Shown here in pieces: positions 1 to 7,571 of a DNA stretch of 11,261 bases. The stretch comes from JBDRCU01 sp043821485 (lineage in GTDB: Bacteria; Patescibacteriota; Minisyncoccia; 2-02-FULL-40-12; IGHO2-01-FULL-4-A). A model generated the notes under the pieces. The model had not been told where the DNA came from and made no database searches. It saw only the letters and a list, made by a program, of their open reading frames with translations. Each line of letters starts with the position of its first letter. The first letter of the stretch is position 1. The position numbers were made by a program, and so were the translations under genes. The stretch is taken from assembly GCA_043821485.1 (NCBI GenBank), contig JBDRCU010000020.1:1-11261 (forward strand). Direction: 5' to 3'.

Positions 1-524
1 CCGCACATCAGTCTGTGTCTACCAAGCTGCCAGACATCACCTTTCTGTACCTCAATCTTTGTGATGTTCAACTTATCCAATTCTTTCTGGATATCGAACT
101 CTTCAGGGTTGTCTTCAATGCCAAAGACATCATCTAATTCCTCACTCGAAAAACCTATTTCTTCAAGGACTGACTCATCAAAAGCAGCTAAGAGATCGAG
201 GTCAAATTCCCCGATATTCTTGTTAAGCCTCAAGTTAAGTTCCTTCTCACGTTCTATGTCAGAGATGCTCACATATACTACGGGGACTTCCTTATACCCA
301 AGCTCCTTGGCTACCTTCAGCCTGAAATGCCCTCCTATCACCACATTCTTACGCTCAGGCGTACTATTACAGATTAATGGGTCCACCATACCGAAACGAT
401 TAATAGACTCTTTAAGCTGTCTCGTAGCTTCTTCGTTATGTTTTCTGGGATTGTACGACGCAGGCTTTAGATCCTTTATAGGAACCTGTACGATCTTCAG
501 ATCGTCTGAGTTTATTTTGCTCAT
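1..524 (-). CDS. ParB-domain DNA adenine methyltransferase (N-terminal part, runs off left edge)
   Basis: I translated the minus strand from the ATG at 524-522; it stays open for 174 codons to the window edge. Residues 9-85 form a ParB/Srx-like domain: 'DLKPASYNPRKH' near 18-29, a 'GGHFRL' motif at 64-69 (the GGxR-type phosphate loop of this fold), and then 'LNLRLNKNIGEFD', typical of phage ParB-methylase fusions. The visible end, 'GDVWQLGRHRLMC', is the known junction into the N6-adenine/N4-cytosine methyltransferase domain of such fusions, so the catalytic domain should lie beyond the left edge. From family knowledge, these proteins occur in phages and prophages beside terminase genes and modify phage DNA. 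The gene starts 6 nt after the terminase-like gene, so the two are probably cotranscribed. No Shine-Dalgarno sequence is seen; the start is preceded by A/T-rich sequence. The methyltransferase activity is inferred, because its motifs are not in the window. Confidence 0.82.
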   Translation of the reverse strand, partial: MSKINSDDLKIVQVPIKDLKPASYNPRKHNEEATRQLKESINRFGMVDPLICNSTPERKNVVIGGHFRLKVAKELGYKEVPVVYVSISDIEREKELNLRLNKNIGEFDLDLLAAFDESVLEEIGFSSEELDDVFGIEDNPEEFDIQKELDKLNITKIEVQKGDVWQLGRHRLMC

Positions 525-530
525 AATTAT

Positions 531-917
531 TTATTTTTTATTTTTATCTTTTGACTCTTCCGGTTGATTTCCAGCAAGACTAAGGAATAATCGGACGTCA
601 CTAGCTCCTCCTTTACCAGAAGAAAGCTTTTTGTAGAGACCTTCTATGACGTTGGGAATCCGCTCTTGCATTCGCTCACAAAGAAACTGCCATGCAATTA
701 GCCGGAACTCTGGATGTCTCTTCCAATCCGTGAGGGTGTCCTCGGCAACTCCGATGCACTTCGCGAATTCCTTCTGGGTTTCAATCTCTCGAAGCTGGCT
801 AGAAGTCGCATACCACCTAGCGAATTCAAGGAATTCTGGGACCCGTTTAATATTTGGTATAACAGGAGAAAAATCCTTCCGAATCGGAATTAGCTGTATG
901 CTTTTGTTCTTACTCAT
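531..917 (-). CDS. Phage small-terminase-like helix-turn-helix protein (phBC6A51 HTH type)
   Basis: A 128-aa protein with a helix-turn-helix at about residues 46-70 ('TQKEFAKCIGVAEDTLTDWKRHPEF'-like region: Q-K-E-F-A, G-V-x-x-x-T-L, W-K, P-E-F). This pattern resembles, from memory, the phBC6A51 family, usually annotated as a terminase small subunit or phage HTH protein. The C-terminal part is helical, has a glycine-rich turn (about 102-106, SGKGG), and ends in a charged lysine-rich tail. A small terminase recognises phage DNA at the start of packaging and recruits the large ATPase/nuclease subunit. The gene lies 6 nt upstream of the ParB-methyltransferase gene on the same strand, a common phage neighbourhood. 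The only sensible start is the ATG at 917-915, preceded by an A-rich stretch without a Shine-Dalgarno. The large terminase is not in the window. It could instead be a phage regulator. Confidence 0.68.
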   Translation of the reverse strand: MSKNKSIQLIPIRKDFSPVIPNIKRVPEFLEFARWYATSSQLREIETQKEFAKCIGVAEDTLTDWKRHPEFRLIAWQFLCERMQERIPNVIEGLYKKLSSGKGGASDVRLFLSLAGNQPEESKDKNKK

Positions 918-958
918 TTTTTTAATTAGTTGATTTATTTCGACTTAGGTTCAACAAA

Positions 959-986
959 GAACACCGACCTATGTAGGTCGGTGTTC
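959..986 (-). terminator. Strong hairpin, probable intrinsic terminator for the minus strand
   Basis: A perfect 13-bp inverted repeat (959-971 pairs with 974-986) with a 2-nt centre, so effectively an 11-12 bp stem with a 4-6 nt loop. On the minus strand it is preceded by a pyrimidine-rich run and followed by a short U-rich tail (TTTGTTG). On the plus strand an A-rich run follows, which would not terminate. It lies about 40 nt upstream of the terminase-like gene start. It would therefore end a transcript coming from the 990-1544 region before that gene. The U-tail is short, so termination may be partial. Confidence 0.6.
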
Positions 987-1406
987 AGAAAAAGAAAGAT
1001 TCCAAATCTAAACAACAATCCGAACCTATACAGGTTGAATTATTGCCTCGATTTGAAATCCTTTCTCATGTCTCCATTACGCACAACTGGCTAGGAGGCA
1101 ATCGTAGTTTTCTTATCAAATCCATTCGAACCTTACTTCTCGCTCCCTTGTACGGCCACGTGAGACCAGAGTGATAAGTATGTTCTGCTTCAGCTTCACG
1201 CCTCAGCAGGCTATTCAATGGTATATCCGAAGAACTGCCTTCAGTATATGCTGAATTTTTGTTATGTGTCAAATGTTGGTAACTTGCTTCGCGAAGGGCT
1301 GATTGTAAGCTAAGGTGCCATAGACCAGAAGAAGAGTATTCTGGTATTATGAGCTTAACAACTGAATAGCCTAACCCTTCCGATTTGGTAGGTATGGCAC
1401 TAAATG

Positions 1407-1542
1407 CCGTCCAAGGCGCTGAGCACCTCGCTCTAGCGAAGCCTTGGACGGTCATAGCCCGAAAGGACTATGTATGGCAAAAGCCATCGAAGCTAGCGGG
1501 GTGCTTAGCGTTCTGCTAGCTAAGAATTAAACCCGTCCAAGG
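1407..1542. repeat. Three-copy complementary arm: inverted repeat plus third copy, mutually exclusive pairings
   Basis: An 11-nt arm at 1407-1417 (CCGTCCAAGGC) is exactly complementary to 1441-1451 and recurs as a 10-nt copy at 1533-1542, ending 2 nt before the ATG at 1545. The middle copy can pair with either outer copy but not both. The first pairing makes a local hairpin with a 23-nt loop that itself contains a small TCGC/GCGA stem. The second closes a junction with three short hairpins. No fourth copy was noticed elsewhere in the window, so an integration-site repeat is unlikely. The arrangement resembles a two-state RNA switch on either strand. Confidence 0.7.
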
Positions 1543-1544
1543 TA

Positions 1545-2609
1545 ATGGCAATAATAATTTCTAAAAACGGCAAGAATGCCAAAAGAGTGGATAAGTCTTC
1601 ATTCGAGAAAGAAGATTATCTACAGGAGTATATCTACGACAATCCGGAGAGTATTCCTCTATATGATATTAAGGAAGACATTCGTCTTTTAATTCTCGCT
1701 CGTGAGTTTCCCACAAACAGCGGTCCTATCGATGCAATTGGTATAGATAGGGATGGCGATATTTATATTGTAGAAACAAAGCTCTATAAGAATCCCGATA
1801 AGCGCACAGTTCTAGCCCAGGCCCTCGACTACGGAGCGGCTCTCTGGAAGCACTCAAATGACTTCAATGAATTTACAGCCCTCTTAGATAAGGACATACA
1901 AAAAACTTTTGAAGTCTCACTGAATGAAAAACTTAAAGACTTCTTCGAACTCTCAGACGACGAGCTGACCGAACTCTTAGATCGTGTGAAGGGGAACCTT
2001 GACGATGGCATATTAAAATTTGTCGTACTGATGGATAGCTTAGACGCGCGTCTAAAGGACCTCATAGTTTATGTAAACCAGAATAGTCAGTTTGATATTT
2101 ATGCTGTGGAGCTCGAATACTATAAACACGAGGAGTACGAAATAATTATCCCTAGAATCTACGGAGCAGAAGTAAAGAAAGATATTAACGTCTCATCGAG
2201 TAAGCGCTATAAATGGGATGAGAAATCTTTACTAGAGGATGCAAAGCAAAAATTAACCAGCGAAGAATTGAAGGCATTCGAAAAGATTTACCAATTCTCA
2301 AAAGAAAATGCCGACAAGATAAACTTCGGTACCGGTGCATATGCATCATTCAGCCCTATTTTTAATAAATTAAGCGACAAGTCGTTGTTTTCCCTCTCAA
2401 CCTCCTCTAGCTATTCGCTCGCTCTGAACTTTGAATGGTTAGTGAAGAATGGACGCGAAGATACAGCTCGTATATTAAAAGAGAAATTCGAAGCACTCGG
2501 ATTTGATATTGCAGACGATTATACAAATTTACGCCCAAGCATTTCTTCAAACGAATGGACTCCTAAGATTAACGAGGTTTTATCATCCCTTTCGGAGATG
2601 CTTAAATAG
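1545..2609 (+). CDS. NucS/DUF91-like PD-(D/E)XK nuclease-fold protein, first gene of the defence operon
   Basis: A 354-aa protein. The N-terminal third has the layout of the NucS/DUF91-like branch of the PD-(D/E)XK superfamily: a helix with E28 ('LQEYIYDNP'), then G60-P-I-D63, a strand ending in E77-T78-K79 ('IYIVETK'), and the helix 'LAQALDYGA' with Q92. D63, E77 and K79 are the expected metal-binding/catalytic residues and all are present. The rest (about 110-354) is charged, mostly helical and not recognised; the C-terminal part 'SLALNFEWLVKNGREDTA' looks like a separate small domain. The gene leads a plus-strand array and lies 54 nt before mod. It may be an accessory nuclease or DNA-binding partner of the type III system, or an independent defence gene. 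No in-frame upstream start is possible because a TAA stands at 1521. The fold call is good; the role is inferred. Confidence 0.78.
   Translation: MAIIISKNGKNAKRVDKSSFEKEDYLQEYIYDNPESIPLYDIKEDIRLLILAREFPTNSGPIDAIGIDRDGDIYIVETKLYKNPDKRTVLAQALDYGAALWKHSNDFNEFTALLDKDIQKTFEVSLNEKLKDFFELSDDELTELLDRVKGNLDDGILKFVVLMDSLDARLKDLIVYVNQNSQFDIYAVELEYYKHEEYEIIIPRIYGAEVKKDINVSSSKRYKWDEKSLLEDAKQKLTSEELKAFEKIYQFSKENADKINFGTGAYASFSPIFNKLSDKSLFSLSTSSSYSLALNFEWLVKNGREDTARILKEKFEALGFDIADDYTNLRPSISSNEWTPKINEVLSSLSEMLK
1551..1582 (-). promoter_or_regulatory. Weak candidate promoter for the minus-strand RNA, inside the first island gene
   Basis: On the minus strand TATTAT occupies 1556-1551 (5 of 6 matches to TATAAT). 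A TTGGCA box occupies 1582-1577, but the spacing is 20 bp, longer than ideal. A start about 7 nt downstream would fall near 1544, immediately before the first base of the long helix at 1542. The boxes sit within the first codons of the nuclease gene read on the other strand. This is an inference from position and weak consensus only. Confidence 0.25.
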
Positions 2610-2663
2610 AATGACTCTAAAAAATTCCTTGCTTCAACCCCACCAAGTGGGCATAATCTTGAT

Positions 2664-4637
2664 ATGAGCAATTCGAAATCTAAAAAGTCACTCATTGAAG
2701 AATTACCCAAGATAGTCACTGAGGGGAGGAAGGAAGTTGCTGATATTCTTGAGCGACTTTCAGGTTCGAGCAAGTTGGGTTTGCAGACAAATGAGTTAGT
2801 GCTTCCGGCTAAGGATACGGCGGGACTTTTTAAGGGTCAGGTCCCGGAGGCGAACGAAAAAGAATGGCTCAATCGTCTTATTTATGGAGATAACTTGCTT
2901 GCAATGCAGGCGCTCCTTGCCGGTGACGAAACCAGTGGTTTGCAATCAATGCGCGGGAAAATCGATTTGATTTATATTGATCCACCGTTTGACTCAAAAG
3001 CAGATTATAGAACTAAGGTGACACTCCCAGGCGTTGATTTACAGCAAAAACCTACCGTTATTGAGCAATTTGCATATTCGGATACATGGAAAGATGGGAC
3101 CGTGTCTTATCTAAAAATGCTTTATCCACGTCTTTCACTTATGCATGAGCTTCTCTCTGATAAAGGATCTATCTATGTCCATATAGATTGGCACGCCGGG
3201 CATTATGTAAAAGTTCTAATGGATGAGATATTCGGGAAACAGAATTTTAGAAACGAAGTCGTATGGAATTATAGAAGATGGACTGCTTCAAGCGATAGAT
3301 ATCAAAATATGCACGACGTTCTGTATTACTACGGTAAGAGTGATTCACCAATTTTTAATAAAGTTGAAATAGATGCACGAGATTATCTTCAAGAGAGAAA
3401 AAAGGGTGGGTGGAACAGCAACACAATAGCAACAAAAAATGGACGCATAAGGCAACTCCTAATATACAATCAAGAAGCATTTGATGTGGCAGTAAAAGAA
3501 GGCCGGTTGGATCCAAGTAAGTACGACAAAGTAGTTGATGCAACTTCGACAAGCGTTGCCGCCCCAGATGTTTGGGACATACCCTTTATTAACCCAATGG
3601 CTAAAGAGAGGGTGGATTACGGAACTCAGAAGCCAGAAGCGCTTCTCGAAAGGATAATCGAGGCATCATCTAATAAAGGAGATGTTGTTGCTGATTTTTT
3701 TGTGGGTTCTGGTACTACTGGCGCGGTGGCAGAAAAGCTAGGGCGTAAGTGGATCATGTCAGAGCTTGGTAAGCCGGCGTGCCTTATTACCCGCAAGCGC
3801 CTCATTGACCAAAACGCAAAGCCATTTTTATATCAAGCAATTGGTGATTACCAGAAAGAAGCATTTTCAAGTTCAAAACTCTATCGTCGCATTGGCGACT
3901 TAGCACATGTTGTATTGCAGCTTTATGGTGCTATCCCATTCGCTGATACCGAACAACACCAGCGCAACTTAGGTTATATCAAAGATAGTAAAACACTCGT
4001 ATTTGTTGACTCCCCAAACAAGATGACGGGGCTTGCAACATTAAAGCGGGCACAAGAACTACGTAATACATTTATGGGTGGATGGAATAAGGTTGTTGTA
4101 CTTGGATGGAACTTCACTTATGACATAACAGAGGCAATCCAGTCACTTAGTGATGATAAACTGGAAGTTCTTGTTATCCCACCAGATCTTTTGGATAAGC
4201 TAAAAACGAAAGCGAGTTATAAAAAACTCGTTGATAGCGGCAAGATACGCTTTTCTTCGTTACAATATCTTTCTATTAAGCCAATTGAGAAAGAGGCAGA
4301 TGGAGGCAATGAGCGTATAAAAGTAAAGCTAGATACTTACGTACTCCTCTCGCCAGACAACATTCCTCTTGATGATGAAGATAAGGAGAAATTATCGAAG
4401 CTCATCGCAGAGGATCCGTTAGCACTTGTTGAGTATTGGAGTGTTGACCCTGACTACGATGGTGAAACATTTCGTAGTAAATGGCAGGACTATCGTGGGA
4501 ATACTGAGAACGATAACGATCCTCTACATGTTGTATACGAGGCGAGCCTTATAGTACTCAAAAAAGATAAACGTACAGTATGCGTGAAAGCAGTCGACGT
4601 ATTTGGCTTTGAGAGTATCGTAATTCAAGAAATTTAA
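2664..4637 (+). CDS. mod: Type III restriction-modification system methyltransferase subunit (Mod)
   Basis: A 657-aa DNA adenine methyltransferase of the type III Mod (beta-order) kind. The sequence shows 'LIYGDNLLAMQALL' at 72-85, the catalytic DPPF tetrad at 106-109 ('LIYIDPPFDSKADY'), a central variable stretch, and then the AdoMet-binding motif 'DFFVGSGTTG' at 344-353, followed by 'KWIMSELGK'. DPPF before FxGxG is the order expected for type III Mod. The region between, roughly 190-330, should be the target recognition domain; its DNA is slightly A/T-richer than the flanks. Mod sets the recognition sequence, methylates one strand and is required by Res for cleavage. The length is normal. 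The res gene follows 2 nt after the stop, so coupling is expected. No simple repeat tract that would indicate phase variation was seen. Confidence 0.95.
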   Translation: MSNSKSKKSLIEELPKIVTEGRKEVADILERLSGSSKLGLQTNELVLPAKDTAGLFKGQVPEANEKEWLNRLIYGDNLLAMQALLAGDETSGLQSMRGKIDLIYIDPPFDSKADYRTKVTLPGVDLQQKPTVIEQFAYSDTWKDGTVSYLKMLYPRLSLMHELLSDKGSIYVHIDWHAGHYVKVLMDEIFGKQNFRNEVVWNYRRWTASSDRYQNMHDVLYYYGKSDSPIFNKVEIDARDYLQERKKGGWNSNTIATKNGRIRQLLIYNQEAFDVAVKEGRLDPSKYDKVVDATSTSVAAPDVWDIPFINPMAKERVDYGTQKPEALLERIIEASSNKGDVVADFFVGSGTTGAVAEKLGRKWIMSELGKPACLITRKRLIDQNAKPFLYQAIGDYQKEAFSSSKLYRRIGDLAHVVLQLYGAIPFADTEQHQRNLGYIKDSKTLVFVDSPNKMTGLATLKRAQELRNTFMGGWNKVVVLGWNFTYDITEAIQSLSDDKLEVLVIPPDLLDKLKTKASYKKLVDSGKIRFSSLQYLSIKPIEKEADGGNERIKVKLDTYVLLSPDNIPLDDEDKEKLSKLIAEDPLALVEYWSVDPDYDGETFRSKWQDYRGNTENDNDPLHVVYEASLIVLKKDKRTVCVKAVDVFGFESIVIQEI

Positions 4638-4639
4638 GT

Positions 4640-7558
4640 ATGCCAACACCCCTCAACATAGGGACAAGAGACATCCCGCTCAAATTAGCACGAACGCTAA
4701 CGAGTAAAGTTAACGAGTCTTGGGAAAGCGGTGAATTGTTTGCTAAAGCAACTCCTATTACACGTGACTTACTCACATACTGGTTTACCGAACCACACAC
4801 CGAAGTTAGATCGGTTAATTTTAATGAAGGCCAGCGACAGGCAATTTTAAACACAATTTATTTGCATGAGGTTATCGGCACGCAAGCCGTTAAGAACATT
4901 TATGAGAATATTGAGTTTGAACTCCTGTCGGAGATTGATATGGCAGAGTTTAAAAAAGCCAAGTATGAGATACCAAAATACGGCATCAAAATGGCCACCG
5001 GTACTGGTAAAACATGGGTGATGCACGCGCTCCTAATATGGCAATACCTAAACGCAAAATATGAAGAGGAGACATCCGATAGATACTCAAAAAACTTTTT
5101 GCTTGTAGCCCCTGGGCTCATAGTATACGAGCGATTACTCGACGCTTATCTCGGCAAAGAAGATGAGAAAGGTGAACGTGACTTCGAAACATCTGATATT
5201 AATCAGTTTAAAGAGCTTTTCGTGCCGTCGGGTTACCGCGAAGATGTTTTTGGTTTTATCCAAAATGCTGTAGCTAGAAAACAAGAAATAGGGACCAAAG
5301 TCACTGGCGATGGGTTGATTGCAATTTCAAACTGGCATCTCTTTATGGATAAGGAGAATAATAGCAAGTCAAGCACTTCTCCACTTGATGACCCAAGTAG
5401 TGTTTTAAAAGATCTTCTTCCTGTGCGACCTGGGACTAGTGGAGGGAACGTACTAGATACACTTGATAATCAATATTTAAGCGGGAGAGAGGTTGAGTAT
5501 TTGGCGAGTCTGCCCGATCTCGTTGTAATGAACGACGAAGCCCATCACATACACGAAAATAAATCTTATGGCGAGGTAAAAGAGGTTGAGTGGCAGAAGA
5601 GTCTAAATCGTATCGCGAAGGATAAGGGGAAACGTTTTGTGCAGATAGATTTTTCCGCGACACCATACGATGTAACTGGAAGTGGGCAGAATAGAGTTAA
5701 ACACTACTTCCCGCACATCATTGTTGATTTTGATTTGAAGACGGCAATTCGCCAAGGGCTGGTAAAAACAATGGCGATAGACAAAAGAAAGGAGCTTGTA
5801 GATTTACCGCTCGACTATAGTGCAATCAGAAAAAATAAAGAGGTTATAGGATTGTCTGACGGGCAGAAGCTGATGTTGCGAGCAGGTCTTAGTAAGCTTC
5901 AAATATTAGAGAAGCATTTTACCGAATTCACAAAGGATGGATCTGGCGTGTCAGGGAAGCATCCGAAGATGCTCATTATGGCTGAGGATACGAAAGTCAC
6001 ACCTTTTGTTGAAGAGTTTTTGAAAGGAGAAGGCCTTGGGGATGACGACGTTGTCCGCATCGAGTCTAACAAGAAAGGAGAGGTTACAGAGAAGGAATGG
6101 CTGGAGATCAAGCAACGCCTATTTAACATCGACAAGCACGAACGCCCAAAGGTAATCGTGTCAGTTCTCATGCTGCGCGAAGGATTCGATGTAAATAATA
6201 TTTGCGTTATCGTGCCACTTCGTTCGTCTTCAGCTCCGATTTTGCTTGAGCAAACCATTGGGAGGGGTTTACGAATTATGTGGCGTGAGCCCGAATTTCA
6301 GGAGATTAAAGCAGAGAATAGACAGAGACTATTTGTTGATAAGAGAGAGCCAAGCAGCTATATAGATATTCTAACGATAATTGAACATCCTGCTTTCATA
6401 CAATTCTACGATGAACTACTTAAGGAAGGACTTCTTGGTGAGCTTGATGATGACCCCAAGAAAAGTACCGATGTACTCGGTGATATTATTAAGGTTGGGT
6501 TGAAGAAAAATTATAAGAAGTATGATTTGTTCTGGCCGATCATAATCAGAGACAGCGAAGATCAACTGGTGGAAACGGAGATTGATATAAAGAAGTTGGA
6601 AGAATTCAACACTTATAAATTAGAAGACTTAGAGAAATTCTTTACTAAAGATGGTGAGAAGTTCATCTCCGAAGAGATGACAGTAAAGACTCGTTTTGGT
6701 GAGTATATCGTTGATGCGACTCTATTTAAATCGCAAAGCTATAACGAATATCTACAAAAGATTGTTCACGTAGTCGTTAATAGAATGGCTCGCGTTAGCC
6801 AAAGGAAGAATAAAACTTTTCCCGCAATGCAGATTAATAATGTGGCGATTGTAAGATCGCTCGATCAATATATTCGCAATAGACTGTTTGGTAAGTCGTT
6901 CGACCCATTTGAGGGGAACAACTGGAAGATACTTCTTTTGAAGAATGGTCTTGTTACAAATCACATCATTAAAGAATTTGGGAAAGCAATATTCGAAATG
7001 CAGCAATCTGTCGAGCCAACAGAAGCAAAGGTCGTAAAGAAACATTTCTCGGAAGTTTCAGAACTCAGGATGCGGGAAAACTTTTCCCTTGAAATAGCAA
7101 AGACAATTTATGAGCGACTGCCATATCCTTCCAACAAAGGTGGTTTTGAAAAAGATTTTATGGAATATTCTGACCAAGATAGCGGCATCGAGAGTATTAT
7201 GAAAGTCAGCGAATATTATCACCTCTTTGCAAATATTCTCTACATTCGTGGTGATGGGCTTATAGCATCGTACTCACCAGATTTCTTGATAAAGACTGAT
7301 AACAAGCTATATGTGATCGAGACAAAGGCGGAGAAGGATCTTAAGGATGAGAACGTACAGCAAAAACAGCTAGCTACTATAGACTGGGTTAACAGGGTTA
7401 ATTTGCTAAATAGCGAAGACAGGATGGATAGAGAATGGGCATATGCACTATTAGGTGAAAATCATTTCTACAGCTTGAAAGAAAATAACGCATCTATTTC
7501 CGAGATCTGTGAGCTCGCTCTTGTCAAAGAGACAGCAGCCAAGGGTGTCCTGGTGTAG
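4640..7558 (+). CDS. res: Type III restriction enzyme Res subunit (SF2 helicase/translocase plus endonuclease)
   Basis: A 972-aa protein with a complete set of motifs. Walker A is A119-T-G-T-G-K-T125 in 'GIKMATGTGKTW'. The DEAD/DEAH-like box is D299-E-A-H302, within 'VVMNDEAHH'. Motif III is S339-A-T-P342. Motif VI is 'QTIGRGLR' at 538-545. A C-terminal PD-(D/E)XK endonuclease is visible at P880-D881 and E894-T-K896 ('SPDFLI...LYVIETKAE'). From family knowledge, Res binds Mod, uses ATP to move or switch along DNA, and cuts near a pair of unmethylated sites in opposite orientation. Motifs and length look intact, so the enzyme is probably active. It starts 2 nt after mod and ends 13 nt before the Shedu-like gene. 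The unusual spread between Walker A and the DEAH box (about 175 residues) is typical of type III Res. Confidence 0.96.
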   Translation: MPTPLNIGTRDIPLKLARTLTSKVNESWESGELFAKATPITRDLLTYWFTEPHTEVRSVNFNEGQRQAILNTIYLHEVIGTQAVKNIYENIEFELLSEIDMAEFKKAKYEIPKYGIKMATGTGKTWVMHALLIWQYLNAKYEEETSDRYSKNFLLVAPGLIVYERLLDAYLGKEDEKGERDFETSDINQFKELFVPSGYREDVFGFIQNAVARKQEIGTKVTGDGLIAISNWHLFMDKENNSKSSTSPLDDPSSVLKDLLPVRPGTSGGNVLDTLDNQYLSGREVEYLASLPDLVVMNDEAHHIHENKSYGEVKEVEWQKSLNRIAKDKGKRFVQIDFSATPYDVTGSGQNRVKHYFPHIIVDFDLKTAIRQGLVKTMAIDKRKELVDLPLDYSAIRKNKEVIGLSDGQKLMLRAGLSKLQILEKHFTEFTKDGSGVSGKHPKMLIMAEDTKVTPFVEEFLKGEGLGDDDVVRIESNKKGEVTEKEWLEIKQRLFNIDKHERPKVIVSVLMLREGFDVNNICVIVPLRSSSAPILLEQTIGRGLRIMWREPEFQEIKAENRQRLFVDKREPSSYIDILTIIEHPAFIQFYDELLKEGLLGELDDDPKKSTDVLGDIIKVGLKKNYKKYDLFWPIIIRDSEDQLVETEIDIKKLEEFNTYKLEDLEKFFTKDGEKFISEEMTVKTRFGEYIVDATLFKSQSYNEYLQKIVHVVVNRMARVSQRKNKTFPAMQINNVAIVRSLDQYIRNRLFGKSFDPFEGNNWKILLLKNGLVTNHIIKEFGKAIFEMQQSVEPTEAKVVKKHFSEVSELRMRENFSLEIAKTIYERLPYPSNKGGFEKDFMEYSDQDSGIESIMKVSEYYHLFANILYIRGDGLIASYSPDFLIKTDNKLYVIETKAEKDLKDENVQQKQLATIDWVNRVNLLNSEDRMDREWAYALLGENHFYSLKENNASISEICELALVKETAAKGVLV

Positions 7559-7571
7559 TCACAAGATATGT

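Larger units (their letters stand above)
959..1544 (-). ncRNA. Candidate large structured noncoding RNA (about 585 nt), class not identified
   Basis: No convincing protein gene lies here, but long complementary segments do. Visible helices (plus coordinates): 1042-1049/1095-1102 (8 bp); 1112-1118/1172-1178 (7 bp); 1208-1217/1363-1372 (10 bp); 1303-1311/1352-1361 (9 bp, one bulged base); 1324-1330/1339-1345 (7 bp); 1315-1322/1393-1400 (8 bp, which crosses the 1208 and 1303 helices as a pseudoknot); 1407-1417/1441-1451 (11 bp), or instead 1442-1451/1533-1542 (10 bp). The last would close a four-way junction over hairpins 1453-1472, 1474-1487 and 1491-1521. The minus strand is preferred for three reasons: the terminator at 959-986 works in that direction; a TATTAT box sits at 1556-1551, just ahead of the first helix; and the 1458/1467 pair is G-U on minus but a C-A mismatch on plus. 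Size and phage context recall ROOL/GOLLD RNAs, an analogy only. A plus-strand leader RNA is the main alternative. Confidence 0.45.

Noticed and set aside
61..567. Open plus-strand frame of 168 codons
   Set aside because: It is antisense to the ParB-methyltransferase gene, whose translation matches a known family; the plus frame is serine/leucine-rich shadow sequence.
1066..1455. Open minus-strand frame of 129 codons inside the noncoding region
   Set aside because: The composition looks unlike a protein (odd S/W/R-rich mix, no domain), it starts inside the inverted-repeat arm, and the DNA is dominated by base-pairing segments. Treated as chance openness within a structured RNA.
950..1545. tmRNA, RNase P RNA, group I or II intron, or attC/integration site
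   Set aside because: I looked for the tmRNA tRNA-like ends, the RNase P P4 sequence, the group II domain V hairpin, and group I P7 signals, and found none on either strand. The three-copy arm is not repeated at the other island end.
2610..2663. Small CCCAC/GTGGG hairpin (2639-2651) between the nuclease gene and mod
   Set aside because: A 5-bp stem without a U-run is too weak for a terminator; it could tune expression, but nothing supports a specific role.
7509..7571. Upstream in-frame ATG extension of the Shedu-like gene
   Set aside because: It would overlap the last 50 nt of res and adds an unstructured basic/cysteine-containing tail; the ATG at 7572 directly after the res stop fits better.
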